DNA of 64,000 nt, from NCBI RefSeq assembly GCF_013328345.1, contig NZ_JABULX010000015.1, forward strand, positions 35,539 to 99,538, read 5' to 3'. The stretch's first letter is position 1; each line of letters opens with the position of its first letter. This document shows, in pieces, positions 45,126 to 53,768 of the stretch. The notes beneath the pieces were generated by a model. It saw nothing but the letters and a program-made list of their open reading frames with translations. It searched no databases and was not told the DNA's origin. The stretch comes from Marinifaba aquimaris. Lineage in GTDB: Bacteria; Pseudomonadota; Gammaproteobacteria; Enterobacterales; Alteromonadaceae. A program made the position numbers and the translations under genes.

Positions 45126-45969
45126 GTCCGTTTCCTTTTTGCCAAACCACTTGGCCATTAATATTGATTTCTTTTATTTCTTGTTTTGATTCAAATGGGT
45201 TTTCTTGAATCATTGCTATTAGCTCCTGGCTTTGATTTTTTGCCAAGTTAAAGTCACGTATCCAAAATTTTTGCCCATTACTGCTTGTAGTAGAGAAAAA
45301 GTTCTTTGATAAAATTGGATGACTAAAGTGGGCATAAATCAGTTTTTCATTAGCTTTGTTACTTTCAACTAATTTAGAGTTATTCAAAATTTGATTTGAA
45401 TTAGTTGAATAGCGAATACTTTCACCGTATTGCTTTGAACTTTCAGTAACGTGAGAAAATTGCCAGCTTAAATTAGGTAATATTGTTAAAGGGCCATTAA
45501 ACTTGGAATTACTTTTAATATTATTTAAGGGGTCAACTTGCAAAGACGTTTCTTGAGAACCGTGATGAAACAGCGTAAATGAAACTTCATTTGTGGCATA
45601 AAACTTAAATAGAATAGTTGTTTTATAATTAGCGATGTCTTCTAAGCTTTGATTCTCAGTAAAATGTATCTGTTTATTAGGTAACTCGTTCTGATATTCT
45701 GCTTGAAATAGTGCTTGATTTAATCGATTACCCATCTTGTTGTAGTCTTCATTAGCAATTTGATGCGAAGGAATAACGTCTCGATTAAAAACACGGTCTT
45801 CAAAGGTTACTTTGCTAACAAGTTGATTTTCATAAGCCGTTTGATCTTGAGCTTTTTCTGATAAATGTTGAACAAAATCCAGTAAGTGAGCACCACTTAT
45901 ACTACTAGTTGTATTATTAACAAGCTGCTGTCCGTTTATAGCTAAAGTACCTTTCAAATCAATCATCAT
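45115..45969 (-). CDS. Protein at the fliK position, unrecognised (284 aa)
   Basis: It lies between fliJ and flgD, where fliK (hook-length control and export switch) is usual, and overlaps both. The sequence is Asn/Ser/Gln-rich with a soluble C-terminal part ('FWIRDFNLAKNQSQELIAMI'). I do not see the FliK C-terminal hook-length domain signature. It might be a strongly diverged FliK or an unrelated substrate. The assignment is by position only. Confidence 0.5.
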   Translation of the reverse strand: MMIDLKGTLAINGQQLVNNTTSSISGAHLLDFVQHLSEKAQDQTAYENQLVSKVTFEDRVFNRDVIPSHQIANEDYNKMGNRLNQALFQAEYQNELPNKQIHFTENQSLEDIANYKTTILFKFYATNEVSFTLFHHGSQETSLQVDPLNNIKSNSKFNGPLTILPNLSWQFSHVTESSKQYGESIRYSTNSNQILNNSKLVESNKANEKLIYAHFSHPILSKNFFSTTSSNGQKFWIRDFNLAKNQSQELIAMIQENPFESKQEIKEININGQVVWQKGNGHDS

Positions 45970-46424
45970 TAATTTTGTTCCTGAGTGTTATATCTCATTG
46001 AAAAAGCATCATTCAATTCAATCTCAAGTGATTTAAGATTCTGTGTATTGAGTTCACTCTGCTTGTTATCTACTTGAGTTTGGTAGTTTTCTCGTTGCTT
46101 TCGTAAACTGGCTAACTTGGCTTTTGATTTAACAACTTTATTGTTAGCTTCTTGGTGGGCAAGGGTTAACTCTCTTAATTCTTGTTCATTAGAGCTTAAA
46201 AATGCATGGCATACATTGTGTGTTATTAATATATCGGATTGATTATCAAGTGAACTATTGGCTTTTTCTAAAAGTGTTTTCTTCGCAAAAATAAGATCAG
46301 CTATAGCCTCAACTTCATTCTGGGCTTTGGCAAGGTTTCCCGCTTCAGAAATAAAGGCCTGATTTTTTACCTTGGCAAATATCTCAGCTATTTTGATTGA
46401 CTGCTTGATTTTATTCGTTGACAT
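45969..46424 (-). CDS. fliJ: FliJ-like coiled-coil protein
   Basis: The 151-residue protein is almost wholly charged helix ('LASLRKQRENYQTQVDNKQS'), with the length and coiled-coil content of FliJ, the export-ATPase stalk that recycles chaperones. It follows fliI directly. I chose the ATG at 46424 behind AAGGGG; a GTG at 46430 is also possible. Assignment rests on position and architecture, since FliJ diverges fast. Confidence 0.65.
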   Translation of the reverse strand: MSTNKIKQSIKIAEIFAKVKNQAFISEAGNLAKAQNEVEAIADLIFAKKTLLEKANSSLDNQSDILITHNVCHAFLSSNEQELRELTLAHQEANNKVVKSKAKLASLRKQRENYQTQVDNKQSELNTQNLKSLEIELNDAFSMRYNTQEQN

Positions 46425-46433
46425 GTTCACCCC

Positions 46434-47729
46434 TTAACTGAACATTTGCATTAGCATTTTCTTACTTTGGTCTACGCTCAGTAAGTCGTCTGGTGTTTGC
46501 TTCAGGAACGCTTCAAGCTCAAGCCATTTTTCTACGATAGCTTCTGATTTATCAGTATCTGACATGGCTCCCATATCAATTAGCTCTTTATTATCAATGT
46601 AATTTGTTAATGCTGACTTTGCTTTACCAACATTTTCTAAATGGCTGTGATTATTCAACTGTCTAAACAAGCGACTGACACTTTTAAGCACATCAATTGC
46701 TGGGTAGTGGTTTCTATCAGCTAACTCTCTAGTCAAAACAATATGGCCATCTAATATCGCTCTAACACAATCTACGACAGGGTCATTAAAATCATCCCCC
46801 TCAACTAGTACACTGAAAATTGCAGAAATAGCACCACGACCTTTGAACATTCCACAACGCTCAATAATCGAAGGGATTTCAGAAAAGACAGAAGGAGTAA
46901 AACCTTTAACAGTCGGTGGCTCACCAATTGACAATCCAATCTCCCTTAGTGCCAACGCAAAGCGAGTTATTGAATCTAAAATGAACAGAACATTCTTACC
47001 TTGTTTTGAGAAATATTCCGCAATAGCCATTGCGTTATAAACTGCGTGGGCACGTATTAGGGGCGGTTGTTCAGCTGTGGCAGCTATAACAACAGAGTTT
47101 TCCATCCCCTTTTCGCCAAGAGAAGCATTCACAAACTCTTCTACTTCACGCCCTCTTTCCCCAATTAATGCAATGACATTTATATCTTCAGACAAGTTAT
47201 TACTGACCGTACTTAATAAAGTACTTTTCCCAACACCACTTCCAGCAAACAAGCCAATTCTTTGTCCACGGCCAAAAGTAATAAAGTTATCAATAGCTTT
47301 TATGCCTGTATCAATCGGTGCAGTTATAGGGCTTCTAGACATTGGATTTATTGGTTCCTGATACAAGGGGTAATCTTTATAACCTTGAATATTACCTTTG
47401 CTGTCTAAAGGCTCACCAAATGCATCAATAACCCGTCCTAGTAGGCCTTTGCCTACTTTAGCCATTGCCATATTTCCAGTAGCATTAACCAAACTACCTT
47501 GAGAAATTCCTTTAATTTTTTGATAAGGCATGAGAAGTACGCGATTTTCTTTTATGGCTACCACTTCAGTGATCACTGTTTGTCGGCCAAATTTCGGATG
47601 AATTTCGCATATCTCACCGATATATGTATCGGGACATGTAGCTTCAATGACCATACCTTTGGTCTGAATGACTTTTCCATGCCTTTTAAAAGGCGATAAG
47701 TTATCTAAAGCATCGAAGTACTTCTGCAT
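46434..47729 (-). CDS. fliI: Export ATPase FliI
   Basis: The 431-residue ATPase has Walker A 'AGSGVGKST' at 162-170, then 'ALIGERGREVEEFV', Walker B 'NVLFILDSITRFALALREIG' and 'SIIERCGMFKGRGAISAIFS'. The N-terminal ring domain carries 'VGKGLLGRVIDAFGEPLD'. FliI energises unfolding and entry of export substrates with FliH and FliJ. It overlaps fliH by a TGATG junction. All catalytic motifs are intact, so the machine should be able to export. Confidence 0.94.
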   Translation of the reverse strand: MQKYFDALDNLSPFKRHGKVIQTKGMVIEATCPDTYIGEICEIHPKFGRQTVITEVVAIKENRVLLMPYQKIKGISQGSLVNATGNMAMAKVGKGLLGRVIDAFGEPLDSKGNIQGYKDYPLYQEPINPMSRSPITAPIDTGIKAIDNFITFGRGQRIGLFAGSGVGKSTLLSTVSNNLSEDINVIALIGERGREVEEFVNASLGEKGMENSVVIAATAEQPPLIRAHAVYNAMAIAEYFSKQGKNVLFILDSITRFALALREIGLSIGEPPTVKGFTPSVFSEIPSIIERCGMFKGRGAISAIFSVLVEGDDFNDPVVDCVRAILDGHIVLTRELADRNHYPAIDVLKSVSRLFRQLNNHSHLENVGKAKSALTNYIDNKELIDMGAMSDTDKSEAIVEKWLELEAFLKQTPDDLLSVDQSKKMLMQMFS

Positions 47730-48445
47730 CAGACTTCATTGCTCCCCGAACATAACAATGAAGAAATTTTGTTAAAATTTTCATTAAACCAGAATTCTAA
47801 GGTGCCTGATGCCGTCTTAATTTTATAACTGCCTAAACTAATTTCGCTGCACGGTTTGATTTCAAAACCTTCCTGAAGATGAGACGATATATTTAACTGA
47901 GTCAACATATTAAAGTCAGCCTCATTAAAAAAGATCTCTACACCTAACTCTTCTACATACTCATGAGTAATTTCGTCTAAAATGTTTTTTACGCGTTCAC
48001 TATTATTTAAATAGTCGATTCCTAGAAGTGTTAACGCTCGATGAACTAAAGCTATTACTTCCTGCTCATTCTCAATATTGAGGGACAGCTCTTTAACTGA
48101 TAACTTTTCAAGTAGATTATTAAGATTAGTTTTTGCGGTTTCCAACTTCTGAATAATTTCATTGTGTTCAGTTTCATATTGGTCTTTAGCAGTATTCTTA
48201 CCCTGTTCAAAGCCTTCTTGGTAACCTAATTCAGTAGCTTTACTTTCAATAGCTCGATATTGCTCACCAAATGTATCCATTAATAGGGAATCAACTTCAT
48301 CTGTATCTAACTTCAACATTAAAGATTTAATTTGTTCAAGTGGTGAAATTTCAGCAACATTTTCTAAAGTATTTACTTCCTGATTCAAATCCATATCAGG
48401 CAAGTTCTTGAGGCCAAAAGTCTGAATTTTATTCATATCAGTCAT
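47729..48445 (-). CDS. fliH: FliH-like ATPase stator
   Basis: The 238-residue protein has an acidic N-terminal half with a helical stretch ('YRAIESKATELGYQEGFEQG', a typical FliH motif) and a C-terminal alpha/beta domain related to the V-ATPase E subunit. FliH dimers tether FliI to the C ring or sorting platform. It overlaps the preceding 90-residue gene by 8 nt. Confidence 0.85.
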   Translation of the reverse strand: MTDMNKIQTFGLKNLPDMDLNQEVNTLENVAEISPLEQIKSLMLKLDTDEVDSLLMDTFGEQYRAIESKATELGYQEGFEQGKNTAKDQYETEHNEIIQKLETAKTNLNNLLEKLSVKELSLNIENEQEVIALVHRALTLLGIDYLNNSERVKNILDEITHEYVEELGVEIFFNEADFNMLTQLNISSHLQEGFEIKPCSEISLGSYKIKTASGTLEFWFNENFNKISSLLCSGSNEV

Positions 48446-48710
48446 GATTCTTCTCTAAATACTGCGAGATAGATTGCTTAAACTTAGCTGGTAAAGCGCT
48501 ATCATCCTTTTCGACCTTTTCAATAACCGCTGTTATTTTTTCAGAGTAAGCAAGGTTTTTAGATGTCGATTTTTTTACTGAGCTATTAAGTAAAATCTTC
48601 AAATTCTTTTTACTTTTTTTATCTAACTTGAAGTAAAGCCAACATTTATCCAACCAATTTAATTGACTAATTTTTTGATTAAGTAATTCAATATCACAGT
48701 TCACAATCAC
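48438..48710 (-). CDS. 90-residue protein in the fliG position, unknown
   Basis: This Lys-rich, helical protein is placed exactly where fliG (about 330 residues) lies between fliF and fliH. It shows no FliG domain and lacks the charged torque helix that contacts MotA. A conserved-looking motif 'LNWLDKCWLYFKLDKKSKKN' is aromatic and basic. It may be an adaptor linking the MS ring to the SpoA proteins in place of FliG, comparable in role to SctK of injectisomes. GTG start at 48710 with an AGAGG site overlapping the end of fliF. Confidence 0.5.
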   Translation of the reverse strand: MIVNCDIELLNQKISQLNWLDKCWLYFKLDKKSKKNLKILLNSSVKKSTSKNLAYSEKITAVIEKVEKDDSALPAKFKQSISQYLEKNHD

Positions 48711-48711
48711 T

Positions 48712-50058
48712 TTACCTCTTTGCCATCACTGCTTGATTGACTTCAACCAAAAGAGCCTGTTTCTCTTGAGCAGACAAACGTTTTTGTTTTCCAACTGCGA
48801 ACATTAGAATGTTACTGGTAATAAAAATTAATAATGCTAAGCCATACCAGATAGGATTTATTTCTAGACCTAATTCATCTTTTCTAGATATCTCTGTGCT
48901 TGTTGGGTTAGGTACAAAAGAACTGCTAACACTTTCTTCTTCTACAAGGGGGGGGGATAAGTTTTCCAATGGAGTAAAAACATTCACGGTTAACACATCA
49001 CCTCTTTGCTCATCAATTCCAACAGCAGTGCCAATTAATCGAGTTAATTCTTTGAGCTGGTTATCATCAATATCCGCCAACAAAGCAACGGCAACAGACA
49101 AACGTTGAAGTTTCTCTGGCGCATAGATAACTTCTTTTGTTTGTTTAGTGTGGGCATATTCAATTTCTAGATTACTTTGTTGGTCATCTTGTTCACCATC
49201 GGTTGATTTTTCACTGATACTTTCTTTTTTACGCACCATTAAACCACTCTGCCCGTTCACCGGTAGAACGGCTTGAGTGATGGTTTTCGTCTTAGTTTTA
49301 TCCACAACAGCGGATACCGTCACACTGTATTGTTGCTTGTTAAAATACAGTGATAAAACTGATTCAATTTTATTCTGTTTAGTGCTTTCAATGTTCGCAG
49401 AAACATTTGAATAAAGCCCAATCGAATCTAATGCCCGATTGCCGAGTGATTGGCCAAACTGATCAAATACGGATACATCTTTCTCATCTAACTGATCAAC
49501 TGATGACGAAATAAGTTGCTTAACAGTTATAACTTGTTGGTAGGTCATTTGATGTTTATCAACTATCATCAATTTAACCGCCGCTTTTGCTCTGTCTTGC
49601 TCGGTTTTAAAGAGCTTTTTCTCAGCTGGGGTAATATGAACACGAGCTGAATCAATAAAGCTAAATTGACTTAGTGTTCTTTCAAGCTCTCCTTGAATAG
49701 CACGTTGATAGGTGACTTTTTGAGTATGTTCCGTCAAGCCATACTCAACGGTATCATATAACTCTAAACCATTAGACTTATGATCTTTTCCTTTAACGCT
49801 TGAAATGCCGAGTAAAGCCTCTTCGTAGGCAGATTCTGGCACTGCAATAGCTTGCCCGTGTTCTGATAACTCGTATCCAATTCCCTTCTCAATAAGAGCA
49901 TTGACTAATGTTTCAGATTCGCTTGCGTCACTAGTACGGGTTAATTGAACATAGTTTGGGTTGAGCACCCAATAAACAGCTAAGAGCGATCCAAACAGGA
50001 TCACAAAAATACCGGTGAGCAAGCTAATTTTCTTTGCTGAACTTAAATTGTCTAACAT
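48712..50058 (-). CDS. fliF: MS-ring protein FliF, short form lacking the FliG-binding tail
   Basis: The 448-residue protein has membrane segment 1 (about 14-33), ring-building motifs 'YELSEHGQAIAVPESAYEEA' and 'LERTLSQFSFIDSARVHITP', a later periplasmic ring region, and membrane segment 2 (about 402-422). Only about 26 residues follow, whereas standard FliF (about 550-570 residues) has a cytoplasmic tail that binds FliG. The missing tail matches the missing fliG gene. FliF is the base ring that houses the export gate. Confidence 0.92.
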   Translation of the reverse strand: MLDNLSSAKKISLLTGIFVILFGSLLAVYWVLNPNYVQLTRTSDASESETLVNALIEKGIGYELSEHGQAIAVPESAYEEALLGISSVKGKDHKSNGLELYDTVEYGLTEHTQKVTYQRAIQGELERTLSQFSFIDSARVHITPAEKKLFKTEQDRAKAAVKLMIVDKHQMTYQQVITVKQLISSSVDQLDEKDVSVFDQFGQSLGNRALDSIGLYSNVSANIESTKQNKIESVLSLYFNKQQYSVTVSAVVDKTKTKTITQAVLPVNGQSGLMVRKKESISEKSTDGEQDDQQSNLEIEYAHTKQTKEVIYAPEKLQRLSVAVALLADIDDNQLKELTRLIGTAVGIDEQRGDVLTVNVFTPLENLSPPLVEEESVSSSFVPNPTSTEISRKDELGLEINPIWYGLALLIFITSNILMFAVGKQKRLSAQEKQALLVEVNQAVMAKR

Positions 50059-50077
50059 TGATTGACCCTTAACCTAA

Positions 50078-50389
50078 CTACAACTGCATTCGCATAACTT
50101 CTTGATAAGATTCAAGTAGTTTATTTCTAACTTCAACTGCTAACTGCAAGGACAGTTTGGCTTCGGTCATTGTTAACATTACTTCATGGGTACTTACTTC
50201 TTTGCCCATTGCAACTTTTTCTAATAATTGATTACTTTCAATCAATTTGGCATTCAAATCAGTAATTGCGTTACTCATTGCACCCTGCAAAGAAAAATCC
50301 TGATCCGGCTGTACAGTTTGATTTAGTTCCAATGTTGGCATCTCAGTTTTTAACGCAGAAACACCAAAGTCTATTGCATCAATAATCAC
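50078..50389 (-). CDS. fliE: FliE, MS-ring/rod junction protein
   Basis: The 103-residue product has the C-terminal FliE pattern 'MLTMTEAKLSLQLAVEVRNK' ending 'LLESYQEVMRMQL'. FliE joins the MS ring to the proximal rod and is the first exported substrate. GTG start at 50389 just after flgC. It precedes fliF, as usual. Confidence 0.9.
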   Translation of the reverse strand: MIIDAIDFGVSALKTEMPTLELNQTVQPDQDFSLQGAMSNAITDLNAKLIESNQLLEKVAMGKEVSTHEVMLTMTEAKLSLQLAVEVRNKLLESYQEVMRMQL

Positions 50390-50391
50390 TT

Positions 50392-50760
50392 TTATTTTCC
50401 TATCTCAATTGCTTTAGCGCCCATTTCTTTATAGGCATTAAAAGCTTTAATGTTGGCCTCGTAATGGCGATTAGCTTTATTAAGCATGAGCATTTGTTCG
50501 ACCATGTTGATGTCAGGCGTATAAATAAAACCTTGCGCATCAGATTTTGCATGTTCGGGCTTATAAATGGCTTTCATTGCAATGTCTTGTTCGATAACTT
50601 CAACTTCATTACGACTGTTCAAACTAGCCATAAACGGCTTTGCAACGTCGTTAGGCGAAGAGCTAATTTGATTAGCATTAGCAATATTTTTACTCGCGGC
50701 TTCTAGGTAAGCTTTTTGTAGCTTCATTCCTTGTAGTGCAATCTCGTAAACTTCAGACAT
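50392..50760 (-). CDS. flgC: Proximal rod protein FlgC
   Basis: The 122-residue product begins with a 'LQKAYLEAASKNIANANQIS' rod motif and ends 'NRHYEANIKAFNAYKEMGAK', as in FlgC. It forms part of the proximal rod. It overlaps flgB by 1 nt. It is slightly shorter than common FlgC (about 135), with a reduced middle region. Confidence 0.88.
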   Translation of the reverse strand: MSEVYEIALQGMKLQKAYLEAASKNIANANQISSSPNDVAKPFMASLNSRNEVEVIEQDIAMKAIYKPEHAKSDAQGFIYTPDINMVEQMLMLNKANRHYEANIKAFNAYKEMGAKAIEIGK

Positions 50761-51113
50761 TAACGGTTACCTACAATTGCAGTCTTTAATAGGTCTAATT
50801 TTCGGTTTAAGCCTTCAGCAAGAGACTTATATTTGCCAGAAACAATTAACGATTCTGCAACTAATTCATCAGCACTAATTTCATTTGCATCAATGCTTTT
50901 AAATTCAGCAAACAATTCAATATCATTGTTAACTTGTTGAACAAAATTGCTTTTTTCTTCAGGTGAAAGGTTATCCAATTGCGCTAATACATGCGAAAAA
51001 TTGACTTCTTTCGGGGTACCAATTCCTGCAATATTTTTAGCTAGAACACTTTGTTCAAGCTTTAACATCGACAGTCTCATATTGGCTAATTCAATAACAT
51101 CAATACTATCCAT
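50760..51113 (-). CDS. flgB: Proximal rod protein FlgB
   Basis: The 117-residue product has 'LANMRLSMLKLEQSVLAKNI' followed by 'AGIGTPKEVNFSHVLAQ', the FlgB N-terminal motif in diverged form, and a C-terminal helix 'VSGKYKSLAEGLNRKLDLLK'. FlgB is the most proximal rod subunit with FlgC. It lies between flgI and flgC. Confidence 0.85.
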   Translation of the reverse strand: MDSIDVIELANMRLSMLKLEQSVLAKNIAGIGTPKEVNFSHVLAQLDNLSPEEKSNFVQQVNNDIELFAEFKSIDANEISADELVAESLIVSGKYKSLAEGLNRKLDLLKTAIVGNR

Positions 51114-51128
51114 TTATCTCTCCAAATA

Positions 51129-52253
51129 TTATTGAATAATTAATTCTGCGTGTAAGCCACCACTCTTTTTCAAAGCTTGTAATATTGAAATAATATCTCG
51201 GGTGGATAAATTTAACTTCTGAAGCGAAGTAACAAAATCGGCGATATTGGTGCCCTGCTCATTGCTATATACAACCTGATTTTCAGTGTTATCAGATAAC
51301 CTTGTTTCAGGTACAACTTGGGTTCTAATAGCATCTGAAGGGCGATACAAGAAACTATTTGGTTGGGATACAAGGTAATCTGTACTCACCGAAAGTTTAA
51401 GTGCGCCATAAGAAATGACAACATCATCAATCATCACATCAGCACCTGAGACAATGACACCTGTTTTTTCATTAACAACTACTCGTGAGGCAGTGTCAGG
51501 TCTTACTTGTATTGTTTCAATTTTGGCCATTAATTGTACAATTGAAACATCTTCATCTAATGGTTTGATTTTAATTCTACTAGCATGAATAGCTGTCGCT
51601 TCTATGTTACTTAGAGATCTATTTAATGCAGCTTCTACTTTGGCCGCCGTAGCAAAATTTTGGCTATTTAAAACTAAATATAAAGAACCATCATCCGCTA
51701 AAAAGTCATTATTGATACTGCGTTCAACAGTGCCCCCGCCGAGCACCGTTCCAACGGTTGGATGATTTTTTTGGATAGCACTATCAAACTTATCTAGTTG
51801 ATAGCCCCCTACAGCCAGAGGACCTTGTGCTAGCGCGTAGATCGAACCATTTACAGCTTTCAAAGGTGCTAATAAAAGCGTCCCCCCCATTAAACTTCGT
51901 GCATCTCCCATAGCTGATACTTGAACATCGATCACATCACCTTGCTGAGCAAATGCGGATAATTCTGATGTGATTAAAACTGCAGCAACATTCTTGCTGA
52001 AAATATCTTTGTCATCTACCACTACACCAAAGTTTTGTAGAGTGTTTCGGATTGACTGCACTGTCGATCGCGAACGATTTGAATCACCAGTGCCAGATAA
52101 TCCAACTACAAGACCATAACCTGTAAGAGCATTATTTCTTACGCCATCAAAACGTGCAAAGTCTCTAATTTGAACTCCAGATTGATTAACAGCTAAAGAT
52201 AAGGGGCTAAATATAAGAAATGATAATATCATTAACGTTAAACAATGGTTCAT
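51129..52253 (-). CDS. flgI: P-ring protein FlgI
   Basis: A signal peptide (1-21, ending 'PLSLA') precedes the conserved 'IRDFARFDGVRNNALTGYGL' and 'VVGLSGTGDSNRSRSTVQSI' motifs. FlgI forms the periplasmic P ring round the distal rod. The 374-residue length is normal. It overlaps flgH by 4 nt. Retention of a P ring shows that this machine crosses the peptidoglycan and outer membrane in the flagellar manner. Confidence 0.95.
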   Translation of the reverse strand: MNHCLTLMILSFLIFSPLSLAVNQSGVQIRDFARFDGVRNNALTGYGLVVGLSGTGDSNRSRSTVQSIRNTLQNFGVVVDDKDIFSKNVAAVLITSELSAFAQQGDVIDVQVSAMGDARSLMGGTLLLAPLKAVNGSIYALAQGPLAVGGYQLDKFDSAIQKNHPTVGTVLGGGTVERSINNDFLADDGSLYLVLNSQNFATAAKVEAALNRSLSNIEATAIHASRIKIKPLDEDVSIVQLMAKIETIQVRPDTASRVVVNEKTGVIVSGADVMIDDVVISYGALKLSVSTDYLVSQPNSFLYRPSDAIRTQVVPETRLSDNTENQVVYSNEQGTNIADFVTSLQKLNLSTRDIISILQALKKSGGLHAELIIQ

Positions 52254-52843
52254 ATCAACCCCACTCCTTTAAAGAATTTGTAAAAAATTCCAGAGTCTTT
52301 CCCTTCACTAACCTCGCCTTGGCCAGTAAATTTAATTTGGGCATCAAATAAACGTGTCGAAATTAAAGTGTTATCTGAACTAATATCCGAGACTCTTGCT
52401 TTACCTGTTATTTCGATGGTCTGTTCTTCACCGTCAATTTTAATACTTTGCTTACCTCGAATGACGATGTTCTGGTTCAAGTCAACTTCAAGGACAACAG
52501 CTGTTAATTGAGCACGAATAAAACCATTCCTTTGGTTACTTGCATCGCCTTCCTGATCAGAGCCAACGCCTACGTTAAAATCTCTAGACCAATTCAAATT
52601 GTCATCACTATCTTTGCGTCCTGCTTTAGCATCTAAAGACATGCCAAAGCGTCCAGAACTTCCATTGCCGGCACTAGATGCAGCTTCGGCCGTTTCCATA
52701 ATCATGATGGTGACAGTATCACCTACTTCACTTGCTCTTTTATCGGCAGTATAAGATTTGAAAGCATCTTCATTGAATAAGGAATTAGCCCATCCAGTAT
52801 GGATGATGCTAACAAACATCAATAACGCACATATTAATTTCAT
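52250..52843 (-). CDS. flgH: L-ring protein FlgH, apparently not lipidated
   Basis: The 197-residue product has 'EVGDTVTIMIMETAEAASSA', 'NGFIRAQLTAVVLEVDLNQN' and 'VIRGKQSIKIDGEEQTIEIT', typical of FlgH, which lines the outer-membrane pore. Standard FlgH is a lipoprotein of about 230 residues. Here the signal peptide ends 'HTGWANSLF' with no cysteine at the cleavage site, so lipid anchoring seems lost. Confidence 0.92.
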   Translation of the reverse strand: MKLICALLMFVSIIHTGWANSLFNEDAFKSYTADKRASEVGDTVTIMIMETAEAASSAGNGSSGRFGMSLDAKAGRKDSDDNLNWSRDFNVGVGSDQEGDASNQRNGFIRAQLTAVVLEVDLNQNIVIRGKQSIKIDGEEQTIEITGKARVSDISSDNTLISTRLFDAQIKFTGQGEVSEGKDSGIFYKFFKGVGLI

Positions 52844-52852
52844 TACCTTTCC

Positions 52853-53767
52853 TTAGATCTCGACTAAGCCATCAGAAACAACAGTTGCAGTAACTGCTGA
52901 TTTAGCACCATCAACCAAAACCTTAACTTTTTGACCAACTAGGCCACCTATGAGTGTTTTTCCTGATGTTTGGATAAAAACGCCTTTATGAGAGCTAGTC
53001 ACCCTAACTTTTTGACCTGCCATTACGGGTTTGTAGGGTTTAAATTGATTGAGGACTAAACTGTCACCTTCAAGTGTGTTTGCTAGCGCGACAAAACGTT
53101 TGGTGTTGTTTTGTTTAGTTATAAAATCAGCCTTCGACAAAAATTTTTTTGCTAATTTACTATCTACTTTGATCCAATTTATGTCAGATTCATCAATTGT
53201 TTGCCCTTGGTATATGTCCTTATTTCCTTGTGCTATATCTTGCTCAAATCGAATTTGGTACCAGACTGTCGATAGTACATCGTCATCACCTAATAGCTCT
53301 ACCGCTATTCTTTGTTGCTTCAAGTTCCGATCGATAATAGGCCTCACCAAGGTAACTTGATTATCAAGACACATTTTTTTATTTGCTTCGACTCTTTTTA
53401 ACGACAACAAGTTAACATCAGGCCTTTTCTCAAAAAGTACTTCACGTACTTTATTTAGAACAACGTCATGGTCTACTTGATGGCATACCTCAAGTATTAT
53501 TAGACTGTCGGAGTTCACCTTAATTGCAACGCCTAATTGATTTGTAAGGGTCTCACCTAATTCTGAAGCACGAAACCAATTGCGTTTGCCATCAAATAAT
53601 AATGGTTGCTGTATTAGTTTAGTTAACTGATCACCATTACTTTTGACTTCACCTAAATCATCTAAAAATACAGGTGAAGACAAACTTAGTTTTTGCTTGT
53701 AAATTGTCAGCTCTACTGCTTTAAGTGGTAAGCTCAGGGTTAGCAACAGCAGGATAAACCTTTTCAC
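52853..53767 (-). CDS. flgA: P-ring chaperone FlgA
   Basis: A signal peptide (1-17) leads into a 304-residue protein. The C-terminal SAF domain (about 190-302) has 'IYQGQTIDESDINWIKVDS' and the ending 'GQKVRVTSSHKGVFIQTSGK' followed by a final beta motif. FlgA is a periplasmic chaperone for FlgI polymerisation. It lies between flgG and flgH, away from its usual place next to flgB. It is longer than common FlgA (about 220-240). Confidence 0.85.
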   Translation of the reverse strand: MKRFILLLLTLSLPLKAVELTIYKQKLSLSSPVFLDDLGEVKSNGDQLTKLIQQPLLFDGKRNWFRASELGETLTNQLGVAIKVNSDSLIILEVCHQVDHDVVLNKVREVLFEKRPDVNLLSLKRVEANKKMCLDNQVTLVRPIIDRNLKQQRIAVELLGDDDVLSTVWYQIRFEQDIAQGNKDIYQGQTIDESDINWIKVDSKLAKKFLSKADFITKQNNTKRFVALANTLEGDSLVLNQFKPYKPVMAGQKVRVTSSHKGVFIQTSGKTLIGGLVGQKVKVLVDGAKSAVTATVVSDGLVEI

Positions 53768-53768
53768 A

